A DNA stretch of 64,000 bases from Acanthococcus lagerstroemiae (lineage: Eukaryota; Arthropoda; Insecta; Hemiptera; Eriococcidae): NCBI GenBank assembly GCA_031841125.1, contig CM063109.1:34538038-34602037 (forward strand), given 5' to 3'. A model generated the notes under the pieces. It was not told where the DNA came from. It did no database searches and saw only the letters and a list, made by a program, of their open reading frames with translations. Shown here one piece after another: positions 31,501-42,997 of the stretch; the stretch's first letter is position 1, and every line of letters begins with the position of its first letter. The translations under genes were made by a program, and so were the position numbers.

Positions 31501-33599
31501 AGTGAATTAGCACACCCTACGCGTGGAATATTACCAAGTTCACTCACACTCCAAAATGGACACTGGGAGTAAATTAGAAGAATAGAGAATATAGACAGTG
31601 AATATTGGAATTTCGAGGTCGCTGAATTCGTTCTCAGTATTATTTTTACTCTTATTTTGATAAATGTGGAGCTGATGGAGGGGGAATCAAAGAAAGAAAT
31701 ATTCAATATATTTCAGCCTTATGTGATTTGCTCTTTAAAATTGAAAGGTTAACCATTTCCACCATTACAATTTTCTCAATTGAAGTGTGCGAACGAGACA
31801 AGCGCCACTTACCAAATTGTGTAGGAGAGGCATTAAACAAACAGCTAGCTGCTCACTGAAAAACTAGAGACTAGCCTCTATCGCTTATTGGCGGTCGTTG
31901 GAAAAGATATCAGGAAAAAGACCTATTGGTAATCATGTTTAAGGTCTTTTGTTCTCGAATATAAGAGCTGATAGATGAAAGGTAATTGGGATAGGAACTT
32001 TCCAAGGCAGTGGCGCGCTAGTATCGTTGTTACTGATAAAACAAATAATAACAACAGTGAAGCAGGATCAAATTTATCAGTTACACTTAGTTTGCACAGA
32101 GTACATTAAGATTTAGTTCTTCCGCTTTTGTTCTGGCTTTGTCACGACAGTCAACGCGTTTTATTACGTCCACAGCACGAATCATCATAAATGATTGATT
32201 AATTAGGAATAAAAAATCATCACGTAATAAATTCTGGTGGAAAACTGTGAAATAGTAATGTAAAATTGACAAAGTATCCTGTTTCACTGTTGTTGCTATT
32301 TTTCATTATTGATGATAACATGCAGTTCATAAAACAGCAACCAGATTTCGCCCACTCCTTTAGAAAGTTCCTATGACACTACACCCACACTAACAACACA
32401 TGGTAAGTTCAAACGACTTCAGACTGCGAAGCTACAGACTCCGCAACATTCATACTTCAATCATGTCATCCGATTTCTAATTTCTGAAGTGCAATTGATC
32501 AACAGATAAAACACCAACACTACTCCTAGCCGGTCCTAAAACATCAAACGATTAGCAAACAATTGTCCACTTCTAAGGGAATGAAAACAACGTAATATTC
32601 ACGCTAGCAGATTCTTTGTTTGCTGGATAATAATTACGCATACGACATACATACGTCCGCGTCCTATGACTGATTCCTATGAATAATGTTACACAAGACA
32701 TCCGTACAAACATAATGTTCACGTCAACATACCGAATACTGACTTGATAACATCTTTTCGCTTCTCGCTACTAACTGTTAACTCTCATCTCGGGTTCAGC
32801 GCTACATACAAACGTGGGAAGAACAAATATAGGAAATGAAATTTCGATTGCAATAGGCTCGGTTACTGGTAGCCGACCCTAAAAAATCAACTCATGTGTT
32901 TCTACCTAAAATCGTTTACTTAAGTTAGCCTTGGACGCTATCTAGCGGCATTTACTGGAAACAGAATCGCAGATGTGATAGAAGAGACTCGATTCTTGAT
33001 GTTCCACTGAAAATCTCAATTTTGCCCAGGATGGCGCTTGTCTCGTTGCTCGGCCGCACGCTTCAATTTAAATTAAGTTTTTGCAAAAATAATTTTTTTG
33101 AATTTAAAAATGGGTTTTCTAGTTTTAAATACAATTTTATTTTAAAATCTAGAAGTTTTTATATTATTATTATTATTATTATTATCGAGCCGCTGAGCTA
33201 CACTCTCGGTTTATGAGCAAATCGCTTGGTTTTCATTTTACTCATCCTTGGTGAAAAGTGACTGTGTTATACCCAGAGATGGGTGGAATCAAAATTCAAA
33301 TTATTTAAAATCATCAAAGAAATGCATCGAAATCGAATTTTTCGGAAAATGATTCAAAATCATGAACAAAATTATTTTCCTCGTGATCTTTTTAATTATG
33401 TCCTAAAATCACGAATGTCAAAACATGAATATAAAAAATCTGTTGACTTTACATTACCATTTGAAAAACTCAACATAAACTGATCTGAATAATTTCAAAT
33501 AATCAACAGGTTGTTTGCTGTGTCCAATCTCTTACCAAGGAGATTGCAAATCACTCACAATGATGGGCAAAATCAATAAATAAATGATTTGGCTGTGTT
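31501..33599. other. Gene-free stretch with a possible terminal inverted repeat pair
   Basis: No coding domain recognised. The 16-mer aacgagacaagcgcca at 31790-31805 recurs inverted as tggcgcttgtctcgtt at 33033-33048, bracketing about 1.26 kb. No matching target duplication is visible. An (ATT)n run is at 33163-33186. A MITE-like start, cagagatgggtggaatc, occurs at 33273. Confidence 0.35.
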
Positions 33600-34080
33600 T
33601 GTAAGTCGGAAGGAGTATAGCAGACTATCTATGGAGTAGGCGTAAGCGGTGCGTCGGTTGTACTTTGAACCATCATTGAAGAATAGGATATGGTCAGGAA
33701 AGCGGTCCAGAATTTCTTGCAAATGTATCCGATACACTTGGAGGGTGTAGATTTTTTAGGGAATTCTGTAGTTCAAAATTGCATGGGGGAAGGTTCAATA
33801 ACCAGGGTTGGGCTGATGTATGGATTGTTGGAAGTGAATTGTAGGAAGTACTGGACGGTGTGTCTTCAAAGTGTGAAGGTAAGTGCAGTGAGGATTTAGG
33901 AACAGGGATGTAGTTTAAAGGATTAAAGAGATATTCATAGGTAGAAAGAATAAAGTTATGTGCTATCGTAACGAGAGGTTTGGCAGTGAGTTGCATCCGG
34001 CGGTAAGAGAGAGGTGGAATTCCAGCATCGGCACACATACTCAAAGCTGGGCTAGTGCGAATTAAAATCATTTGTCAAAG
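33600..34080 (-). pseudogene. LINE fragment: RT-to-RNase H linker and start of RNase H
   Basis: A 125-codon minus-strand frame (34071-33694) reads IRTSPALSMCADAGIPPLSY and RRMQLTAKPLVTIAHNFI, wording I recognise from the segment between reverse transcriptase and RNase H in I/Jockey/LOA-type elements. Further down, 33690-33600 reads ILFFNDGSKYNRRTAYAYSI, matching the DGSK opening of RNase H with its aspartate. Neither the reverse transcriptase nor the rest of RNase H is present. Confidence 0.65.
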
Positions 34081-35799
34081 AAATCGCAAAGATAAAAACT
34101 GTAGTGAATTCCAGAAATATTGTAGAAGCTTACAAAATGGATGTTATTACTGAGTTATTCAACCAATAATCAAACATTATTTCATTCAAAAAAGAAAAAG
34201 GATTGCTGATAATATTCTGAACCTTTTTTGTAAGAAAATATTTTACGTTGCTTACACTAGGAGTTAAATATACTTAGTTGACATTATTGTGGGATCAACA
34301 TCACTGTGTATATAATTCGAATGGATGTACGGTACACGAGAAGAGGCTCTTCAAGCAAGGTCTAGTTTCTTTCCCACTGAAGAAAATTTCTCTGTTCCAG
34401 AGGGACGAGGGCTTAGTTATTCGTATATCACCAACCTTGGAATTTCAAACGGGTGGGTATTAGGGTAAACTAAAAGCAACTATATTTCTTGTTTTTTGTA
34501 ATGGTTTTGGAAAATTTTTCTTCTTTACTTCAAAACAAAAAATGCCAGTTAAAAATACTGAAATTTTCCCGAGCTAAGATCAAATTTCAATCTGTTTGAA
34601 TATTTGACCACAGGAAAATCCGACAGTCTTTATTTCCTGTCGATAGATTTACTTAGTCGGGGAAACCCCCTCCTCCTTCGGTTTCAATAGAGCAGTAACT
34701 TTTTATACGGGTCAAGAAAATAATGGGTTTCTTAAAATCATTAAATTTAAAATAAAGACGGCACGTATCTCATGTCTCCCTTCCAACCCAGTCGATTTCA
34801 AACTTCCCAGGTACTATCTTTATTACTGGAACCGATGGTTGCGGAGAGGTTTCCTCCATAGAACAAATTCATCGAAAGGAAATAAGGACCACCGCGCCGC
34901 ATTTTTCTCCGGTCAAATTTTTTTTCTCCAGTTTGACAATAGAATGGTCAATACTTCCGGTTGAAATTTTGCACTTATTTTAAAAGGTAGAAGGGCAATA
35001 AAATTTCGCTAAACGTTACAAAAGTTCGAAAAATTTCTCTTCACTCGTCCTAAATAGATTAGGATTTTCTATTATGGCTGATTTCGAGTGTCTCATCGCA
35101 TATTCTATTCGGTGTCGATTTGGGCCCCGGATAACCCACAAAGGAAAAATATTGTCGGTCGCTCAGTAAAAATGAACGTGTTTTTCTCGCACGTTTCCGC
35201 CCTAGAAATAGTGCCTCATCGTTTTCCGTGTGTAAATATGCCCCTAACTATCGATATCCACATACGAGTGTCTGCGATTCCGACCCACGAAAGTGCTGCC
35301 CGCTCTCCACCGTGTGGGGTGGTAGTGTGGTGAGCGTCCTCATTATTTAAATGCGTCTGTCTGACGCCGTACAAATCATACGACGTAAATGAGAGGAAGG
35401 AACGCGATTTCGTGCTCCGACGTTTTCCATGGAGATTTCGTGATCCAAATTGAAGCTTAAATAAATATTTATTCGGTCGACACGAGAGAGTATCGGAAGA
35501 AAATTTACGCACAATTTCAAAGTACATGCAATATTTTTTGACAGGATTCCGCGCCAATGTTTACTTTGAACGCAAATCAACATCTCCGGCGAAAATTTTA
35601 TCCTCGTCTCTGTAACCGCATGGCCGCTATCCAGACGCAACGTGGAGAATACGGTGTTGGAATCTTAGGAAAAGTCTCAGCAGTGTGATCAAAACTGTAA
35701 TTCCGACGCCAGAACGGGTAACTGGTGTTCAGCTGGACTCATGCCCTAAGCTAATATCAATCGTACAGACCGCTGATAATAATAAATACAGCTTGATTA
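34081..35799. other. Gene-free stretch with CpG-rich island
   Basis: No recognised domain. About 35050-35660 is CpG-rich and looks non-repetitive; open frames of 80-113 codons there have no motif. It ends at an AT-rich (aataataa) tail near 35778, which is the 3' end of the RTE copy to the right. Confidence 0.35.
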
Positions 35800-36515
35800 A
35801 TATTTGAAATTGGGTTGTATTGAATGGTTCTTTACAGTCATTCCGCTGTACAGATGTGCCAACCCCAATTCAAGTCGTCCATTGTCGGGCATAAGCCTTT
35901 GCAGCCAGCTTTCACGTCTTTTAGTTCTGGGTAGCTCTTGTCCAAAGCTTCACCATCCTCTCTTAACTAATAATTCATCCTCTTCACCACGTGCCAGATC
36001 GACCTCTTTTTCCTTTGTAGTCATAAGGTACCCACTCAAGCAAATCTCCATTTTTCTGTATTTGGTCCCATCTTATGTCTTGCAAATTTAACTTTGCTTT
36101 ATTGAATTACGAATATATCCTTACTTTCTATTTTCTTGCGAATTGCTTGAGTTGTGAATTTTGTCCTTGAGGTTTATCTTCGAAATTGACCTTTCCATCT
36201 CTTTCTCGGTACTTTGTAATTTCATGAATTGCTTTTTGTGTTAGCGACCATCGTGGTATCCTAGGGTCCAGAGTTTTGATTTCTGTTTTCATAGATCATT
36301 TTTTCTGATTTGTAAATATTTTAAATATGTTTCAAGGTCCAAAAACTATGCCAAACTTGGCATATTCTTTTACTAATTTCTTTATCCATTTTATCTTCGA
36401 AAGATATTGTCGGCCCCAAATATTCATATTCATGAACTTCGTCTACGAGCTGGCCCTCCAGTCTTAAATTTGTGTTTTCGTTGCTGCTCTTGTATATTGT
36501 TTTTCGTAAGTTTCG
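35800..36515 (-). pseudogene. RTE-like LINE 3' portion, strongly decayed
   Basis: The minus strand reads NTNLRLEGQLVDEVHEYEYL then GPTISFEDKMDKEISKRI and HSFWTLKHI (36510-36320). It continues with eroded thumb and C-terminal words such as RWSLTQKAIHEITKYRE and ERSISKINLKDKIHN to about 35830. The palm is cut at 36515, where the R1-like 3' end begins, so the R1 copy probably inserted into this element. The ADD region is absent. Confidence 0.65.
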
Positions 36516-36529
36516 CTTAGTGGAGCGTA

Positions 36530-37092
36530 TAATAATGCACGTATGCCAAAGTGGCTCCTCGGACACCGCACCCCTAGCCCCGAAAACTATCAGTGACCAG
36601 AGGGACGCATTGAGGCTGGCCCGAACCCTCATTTTTCCACTCCGCTTCTGATTCGTGCTATCCTACCAGGGCCACTATGGAGCACTCTACTGACCGAGGC
36701 AACGCTCACCCAGCATTAAACTGGAATTCAGGTGCGCCACAGACGGACGCGCTTCCTTTCTTCACTCCTCGCCTCCTCGTCTTCGTACGTGTGGCGACAC
36801 AGGAAGGTGATGACAGTGGGGTGAGCCTTGCCGGAGGGTCCGCAGTATCTGCAACAGCTGTAGGATGGTACAGAGTTGTGTCCAGTGTGGGCCGAGCTTT
36901 ATCCGTCAGCCCTCTGCCTCGACCACTCTGTTTGCATCTTCTTCTTCATGATGGTCGAGACAAAGGTCGACATCCGGTTCCATCCGCTTCCACTCTTCTC
37001 CAGAACCAAGGTGTCTGGCGCGAGAAGGTCGATCACGCCGGCGTCGCTGTTGTCGAGATCGATCGCTATTACCGTCTCGTGCTTCTCCTGCT
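36530..37092 (-). pseudogene. R1-like LINE C-terminus and 3' UTR (3' part of a split copy)
   Basis: From 37092 the minus strand encodes QEKHETVIAIDLDNSDAGVI then TLVLEKSGSGWNRMSTFVST and IMKKKMQTEW, ending at a stop near 36897. This matches the end of R1-clade second reading frames, where a tryptophan-containing helix follows a zinc-binding block. The 3' UTR from about 36896 to 36530 matches three other copies in the window. The frame joins cleanly to 38214 once the MITE at 37101-38205 and one copy of its target duplication are set aside. A long plus-strand frame here is only the antisense opening. Confidence 0.75.
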
Positions 37093-37100
37093 CCCAGGCC

Positions 37101-38205
37101 CAGTGGCGTACGCGGGATTCAGTCAAATTGGGTGTCTAAGAGAAATTAAAGGGAAATTGTGTGAGAGAAAGGGGAGGGGGTCAGCCCCGGAAACATTTTT
37201 TCTTCCAAAAGTGAATTTTTAAGCGTTTTATACAACTTTTTTGTGTCATACTTTGTCGGAAATTTCGAGGGATAATAAGACTCATACTTAGTGACAACGG
37301 TTATGCTTGATATAGGTACTTACGAATGAGTATAAAAGATTCTAGAATTGAAAGAATATAGTCAATGTCTGAAGAACAGATAGGTATTAATAACTTCCAT
37401 AAGAATAAAAACAGTAATTTGGGAATCAACTTATTCATCTAACCAGAGCGAATAAAGTGTATTAAATTACCTTTCATCATAAACTAGAGACTTTAAGCTT
37501 CAATTTGACATGTTATATGACTCAAGAAAACCTGTATGAAAGCTTTAAAGTATACCAATTTTACACGTATTCTTATGGGAACATCAACCTTGATCACCTT
37601 TTCAGGAGTTGACAATAGCGAACCTGGTCACGGTTTTGTCGCCTATGTGTAGAGTAATGTTATTTATTTATTAGCTGCGTAAAGTAGTAAATTATTTGAT
37701 AAATTATGTTTGTATTAAGAAGCTGGAACATAGTCGGCGTATCTTCAATTTGTCCACTATATGAAATTAGGAGGAGGGGAGGGATCTCCAATTTGTTTAA
37801 AATGTGCCGTTTTAGCGTTTTCTGGTGAGTGCGAATTTGTGCGGAATTTCCCTTGATGAAACGGGGAATTTTGGCTGCTCCGAGTTGGCCACACTGGTGT
37901 ATGAGAGTATGACGTTCACTTGCACTGCACAGACGAGCGGCACGTCCGACACCAACATAATGTTATGCTAGTATGGTACACTAGAGCTAAAAAGTGATAA
38001 TGTCGGAGTTTCCTCGTCATCTTGATGTACCTACTTTTTCTTCTCTTTTTTTTTCTCGTTTATCATTTTTCCTTCTCTTTTTTTCTCGTTTTTCATTTTT
38101 TCCCCTTTTTGTCTTTCTTCTTTCTTTTTCCTTCTCCTTGTTTTTTTTTTTTTGGTCGAGGGAGGTGTCCAGACACCCAAAACAACCCTCGTGCGTACGC
38201 CACTG
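37101..38205. mobile_element. hAT-like MITE, 1105 bp, inserted in the R1-like LINE
   Basis: The ends cagtggcgtacgc (37101-37113) and gcgtacgccactg (38193-38205) are perfect 13-base inverted repeats, and similarity continues inward (gggtgtct on both sides). The 8-bp flanks cccaggcc at 37093-37100 and 38206-38213 are identical. It has no coding capacity. A polypyrimidine tract fills 38035-38157. The insertion splits the R1-like C-terminal reading frame. Confidence 0.9.
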
Positions 38206-38213
38206 CCCAGGCC

Positions 38214-39125
38214 TCACCCTCGAACACGATGTGACAGGGGTTGTCCTCCGCCCTTCGATTATAATGCGTGCAGACGGGGCCCGGTGCTGTCGCCGTCCGA
38301 TGTGAGTACGTGCCGAAGTACCAGTGGCTGCTCAGTACTTGGGTCAGGTGGAGGTTCAGTTCCCCATGAGACCTGCCTGCGTATACGTCGAGGTCGCGTA
38401 TTAGCGCTCAGGTCAACTGGGCGAGTGCGTCCTTCCACTTACGAAGTGTGGACTGTTGGATGCCCAGCTTGGCACGAAGTGCCTCCCGTTTCGTCTTCAC
38501 TCTCTTCTTTGCACCGTATACCTCCACCATTTCCTCGACCTTGAGTTCGATTGATGGTATACAATACACGTTAACACGTCTACTGCCTCCGAAGAAGCAG
38601 TGCGGTACACACTGACATACCTCATCGCGCCTTTCCGTTGAATCTTTTCCATCTTCGCTTTCCTGTAGGGAATCTGAGGATCGACATGATGAGAATCGCG
38701 TACATATTCCTCTTCTTCTCTCTCGGTCCTCTTAGGTTTGACATTAGATGGGACAGCTGTCCGGCTATTCGATCCGCCTTCTTAGCTGCTCTTGGAACAG
38801 CAACTTCCCGTCGAACCACAGCCCCAGGTACTTCAGGGCTGTACAGAGCCCAATCTCCACACCTTCTAGGATGAAGATGGATGGGCTGTGCTTCCATCGC
38901 GTCGTAAACAGTACCGCCTCCGTCTTCTGTACTGCCACACACAGCCCTGCAGATTCGATCCAGCGGGTCAGCATTTCCAGTGCCTGGTTAACTCATCGCC
39001 TGACCTATGCTGTCGTCTCGGCTTGGCACACCGCCATTGTATCATCGGCTGGTGGTAGTGCTAGCCTCAGCAATCCACTGAAGGTGATGTTCCACAGGGC
39101 TTTTGTAAGTTTGCTCCAGGGTCGG
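38214..39125 (-). pseudogene. R1-like LINE, end of palm, thumb and zinc-binding region
   Basis: The minus strand reads LWNITFSGLLRLALPP then ADDTMAVCQAETT (39095-39010), the R1 palm with its ADD. Next are WIESAGLCVAVQKTEAVLFT, EGVEIGLCTALKYLGLWFDG (38890-38800), KKADRIAGQLSHLMSNLRGP, and after frame damage an HLTQVLS..GTYSHR-type block near 38350 before a cysteine/histidine segment at the MITE junction. Similarity begins abruptly at about 39125, a 5' truncation. Several frameshifts are present. R1-clade elements are largely an arthropod group, which supports the host assignment. Confidence 0.75.
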
Positions 39126-39529
39126 CAACTTTTCATAATCCCATGTGTAGCGCGCAAAAAAAACCCTAATTTTACACAGTAACGCTTTATGATCGTACCA
39201 TTGTACCAATTCTTATTTCGGTGTTGCCATGTGTAGCATCGCTGCACACGAAATTTCCCATATGTGGCATTCGCTACACACGCTGTATACATAGAAGGTG
39301 CCGACCATGGTTTGTTCTCAGGCCTATTTTTTGGCTCAGCTTAAGAAGCTGTTCGCCCATTTTTTGGAGTTCCTTTATATATTGATGTCCATTATAGTAT
39401 CAAATCGCTTACAAAGCGTAAGCTCGTTAAATTTTGTCTATCTATGCTTGGTTGCTCGTTTCAACATCATTGTTGGCAATGCTGTATATGGGGACGAAGA
39501 AGGAAATCGATTTTGGTCTAGAAATAATA
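39126..39529. other. Gene-free stretch
   Basis: No coding domain. Three related words (ccatgtgtagcgcg, ccatgtgtagcatc, and catatgtggcattcgc) occur at 39143, 39228 and 39259. The right end passes into an AT-rich tail belonging to the RTE copy. Confidence 0.35.
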
Positions 39530-41020
39530 AAAATAATTATAATAATCAGCCTTGATTGTACGTAAAAAGAAAACAAAACATAACAACCTTTGTTCCACTG
39601 ACTATCTGTAGCTGCGCCATCAGGCACCATTGGCTATTGTTTTCCGTCATGCGCTCAACCCTGGGCATAGGCCTCTCCTATCCGTTTCCATCTCTCCCTA
39701 TTGCTAGCATCCCTCCCCCATGACGCTCCCACGACCCCAACAATTTCATCCACCCATCTCATTTTTGGTTTCCCCGCCCTCCTTTCTTTGTCTCTTGGTT
39801 CCCAAAGCAAAACCCTTTTTTCCCTCCTACCTTCTTCCCTCCTGGCTACGTGACCGGCGTAATCGAACTTCAATCTTTTGATTTTGTATCTGCAGTCTGT
39901 TATTTGAGTTATTCTCCTAACAGTTATATTGCTCTTTCTTTCTCTCCTTTTTGCACCTATCATTGAGCGTTCCGTCGACATCTGCGTTCTGGCCCGCTTC
40001 AACAGCTGTCGGTCCTTGGGCGCCCACGTTTATGCTCCGCACGTCAGCACCGTCTGTACATTACCTTCGAATACTTTCTTTTTCATTTTTTTAGGGAAAT
40101 TTCCTTTGAAAATACTTTTTAAGCTCCAATAACTTCCCCATGCTTTGGCCTTCCTTCTTTTTACGTTGTTCTTTTTCTAAACTATCCGAAAATGAGATCG
40201 CCTGACCCAGATATATTGCTTTTTCACTTTTTTTTATCACTTCGCTGTTCAAACTTATTTTTGTTCCAACTCTACTATTTGTCAGTAGCACTTTTTTTTT
40301 TTTTTTTTTTTTTTTTAAATGTTTATGACCAAACTTGCCTCTTTTCCTGCTTCCCGCAATTCTTCTGCCATTAGCTGAATTTTCTCTGCACTTCGAGCTA
40401 TGAGGGCTACGTGGTCTGCAAATCGCAGGTTGTTTAGTTTCACCCCTTCCACCTGAACTCTCCGCTCTTCCCAATCTAATTTCCGAAATACATTTTCTAA
40501 GATGCTGTTAAACAGGTTTGAGGAGGGAGGATCGCCTTGTTTCACTCCTTTTGTTATTCTGAATTTTTGCCCTATCTTGTCCGTTTTCATCCTTCCCTCC
40601 GCAATTTTGTAAAGGTTCATCAAAATTCTAATATACTAAGACTGAATTTCTTGATTATTTAGGGCGCTCCAGAGATAATTGAGGTGGACTGAGTCGAATG
40701 CTTTGTGAAAATCAATTAGTAAAATGTACAATGGAATGTTGAATTCGTTACATTTCTCTATCATTTGATTTAGGTATTATAATAATGTGATCTATCGTCG
40801 ATCTACCTTTCCGAAATACAGCCTGTTCCTGACTTCGACAACTGTCCAATTGCTTGTACATTCTATTTCTTAGAATTTTTGCAAAAATTTTCGATATATT
40901 TGAGTTGAGACTAATTGGTCTGTAATTCCCCAGATCCTTTCTATCCCATTTTTTGAATAGCAAAACTATTTCCAATAGTCCCCATTGCTCGTTGGGCTCC
41001 AAAACAATCAGTTGAAACCA
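39530..41020 (-). pseudogene. RTE-like LINE, fingers to 3' end
   Basis: Reading from 41002: WGLLEIVLLFKKWDRKDLGN then YRPISLNSNISKIFAKILRN, AVFRKGRSTIDHII, motif A near 40700 (LIDFHKAFDSV), VKQGDPPSSNLFNSILENVF (40555-40500), LRFADHVALIARS (40440-40405), and YLGQAISFSDSLEKE. The C-terminal FDYAGHVARREEGRREK..RIGEAYAQG ends at 39655. The active site reads ADH, so the second aspartate is lost. A 3' UTR and AT-rich tail follow to about 39530. The 5' end is cut near 41020, next to the SINE/CXC block. Confidence 0.85.
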
Positions 41021-41244
41021 GTTAGGGTAGTTAGTCCTTTGACATTTTCAGTATCTGTTTCTATCCGTCTAGCTACTCCGCTGTTCACCAGCCAGAACGT
41101 TTTTATTTCGCTCTCATAGGGGAGTGTCATCTGTTTCATTCTTCCTCGTCCCTCCTCTCGTAAGTTTTGTAGTATTCGATGTACTCGGAGCTACTCTATC
41201 GATATTTCTTTACCCGCGCGTTTTTAATGTGAGTAGCCCTAATC

Positions 41245-41460
41245 GGGTTGGTTGGCGAGTGGCCGATGATAGCGCGTTGGTCTTGGAATCCGGAGGTCCC
41301 GAGTTCGAGCCCACGTAGCAACTCGCCAGATTTCGACCTAGGTCGTGTTTTCGGCCGGAAGGGAAAGTGGGCTAAGACAGCCCTAACAGCCTCCCCGACG
41401 CCTCTGAAGTAATACTTGAATGGGCGGATTCCAGGCTCGGGTTGAGAGCAAATTAGGGGA
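41245..41460 (+). repeat. tRNA-derived SINE at the start of CXC block B
   Basis: The head gttggttggcgagtggccga holds the A-box region and gagttcgagcc at 41301-41311 the B box. The tail gagagcaaattag ends at about 41457. It corresponds to 2033-2240 on the other strand. In both copies the homology between the two blocks begins exactly at the SINE 5' end while the outer flanks differ. Confidence 0.8.
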
Positions 41461-42129
41461 AAAAAGAGGCCCTTAAAGTCATTCAGCTCTTTTTTTTTTT
41501 TTTGTAGAGCCTAACACATCCCAGATTTCGGTCAGAATTCGATGTTCCTCCTCTCTCAGGTCTCTCCTTATCATTTGTCGTGCTCATTTCCATAGTACTG
41601 CTAATTTACCCTTTTGTCCAACCGATTTCCTTACCACTCACAAATTTTCTTAGTTTCTACTGATAGTTTGCGTTCGAACTTGTTGCTTGCATCTTTGAAT
41701 TCATATTCTTCCGCTATAGTCCACATAAGTTAGTCTAAATAAGAGTACAAAAAGGAAAAAATCATAGAAAGCTGAAACTTGGTACATTAATCTTATTAAG
41801 TATCCTAAACAACATACCAAAAGTCCCAACGAATCCGGGGCCGGCATTGTCCCCTATGGGGGCAAAAATGGGAGCGTAAAACAGTTTTTTGCTTATATCA
41901 CACTAAAATTTGAGTTTAGAAAAAAAAGGTTCCTACAAATGTGATAGAAAATAAAAAAATTCACAAAAAATAATTCCTACACATTTTCCCATAGAGTGCG
42001 TATTTGTCGAGTAAATTACTATCAAACGTTGAGAAGTTCCCTCCATATGTACATTTAATGCAACTTATTGTGATCGATGCAGTGTAGACTCGCGCACGCA
42101 TAAATATGTACATTAATTTCTATTTACTT
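41461..42129 (+). repeat. Noncoding cargo upstream of CXC pseudogene, copy B
   Basis: Collinear with 2032-1352 in inverted orientation with a few percent difference by eye, including the T run at 41491-41503 and the block gaatccggggccggcattgt at 41832. No open frame. A partial, rearranged third copy lies at 43850-43965 and 44295-44500. Confidence 0.7.
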
Positions 42130-42997
42130 TGTCGAGCAGTTTATCGTCTGAGGTCGATGTATCTGTGGCTGAAAAGGAAAAAAGAAAGAAAAACAAAGAA
42201 AGAAAGAAAGTTTTGGCCAAAATATTATTAAATGACATGGAATTTTCCGAGAGTGAATGCGAAGAATTAAAAAAACGAATATACCTAAATTTCCGATGAA
42301 TTTATCTGGCCATTCAAAAGTGAGCTCTTAAGTGACTTGAAGCAACAATTTGAGACTCATGTACTAGAAGTCGAAGCTGGAGGCCCCACAGCTAAACTGT
42401 GAATTAAATATTTCCGAACGATATCATTGGTGAAAAAAATTTGTTGCTGCAGAAAGAATGGGTAACTGGCCGTAGCGTCTTGAGTGCGTGCAACAGATGC
42501 TTAAATTTTTCCACGCGGCTGGACATTTTCCATACGCTAAGGCTGCTCATCTTTATCTACAAGATGCCTATCACCTACGAGGCAAAATGAGTGATTTTGA
42601 GTACATTGAATTTTCGAAGTATTTTACCATAAGAAGAAGTCAGAATTACTTTGCCGGTATTTGGAGTGATATGACCATCGAACAGACGCTGATAAGACTC
42701 ATGAAAAGCAGAAGAAAATTGACACGTTGTTGTGTGATTCAAAAATTGATTTTGAGTATGCCCGTTATTATGGCCAATTGTAAAGAAGCTGAGGAGTACA
42801 CTGGGTGAAAGAAACATTTCAGCGAAGAACATGTCGACGTACGTCTGAGATTGAATCCAGAGGAGTGGGGTTGGAGAAAGACGGGAAATGGACTAATGCC
42901 CATTCCAACTACCGCAACTGCAGCGCTCGAAAATATTTTAAAGATATTGTTTTGTTCATGTAAGAAGGGCACTTGCGGCCAGAAGTGTGGTTGCCGT
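42130..42997 (+). pseudogene. CXC-type (tesmin/TSO1-like) family protein pseudogene, copy B
   Basis: The N-terminal part matches copy A, with a TGA at the same site near 42400 and a one-base shift near 42285. It then continues as an open 106-codon frame (42488-42808): MQQMLKFFHAAGHFPYAKAA, MSDFEYIEFSKYFTIRRSQN and YFAGIWSDMTIEQTLIRLMK. After a stop, reading resumes with EEHVDVRLRLNPEEWG and ends in CSCKKGTCGQKCGCR at 42955-42997. The cysteine pattern matches a CXC domain, a DNA-binding fold in tesmin/TSO1 and related proteins. I recall the family as uncharacterised and multi-copy in arthropods. The hAT-like MITE interrupts the CXC domain directly after the last arginine. The gene is inactive. 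Confidence 0.7.

Noticed and set aside
33789..33804. cagggttgggct resembling a hAT-like MITE end
   Set aside because: It lies inside continuous LINE coding sequence and has no partner or target duplication.
36677..37222. A 181-codon plus-strand open frame
   Set aside because: It runs antisense through the R1-like C-terminus and 3' UTR and crosses the MITE boundary at 37101; it has no domain.
38017..38217. A lysine-rich minus-strand frame
   Set aside because: It is the translation of a polypyrimidine tract inside the 1.1-kb MITE.
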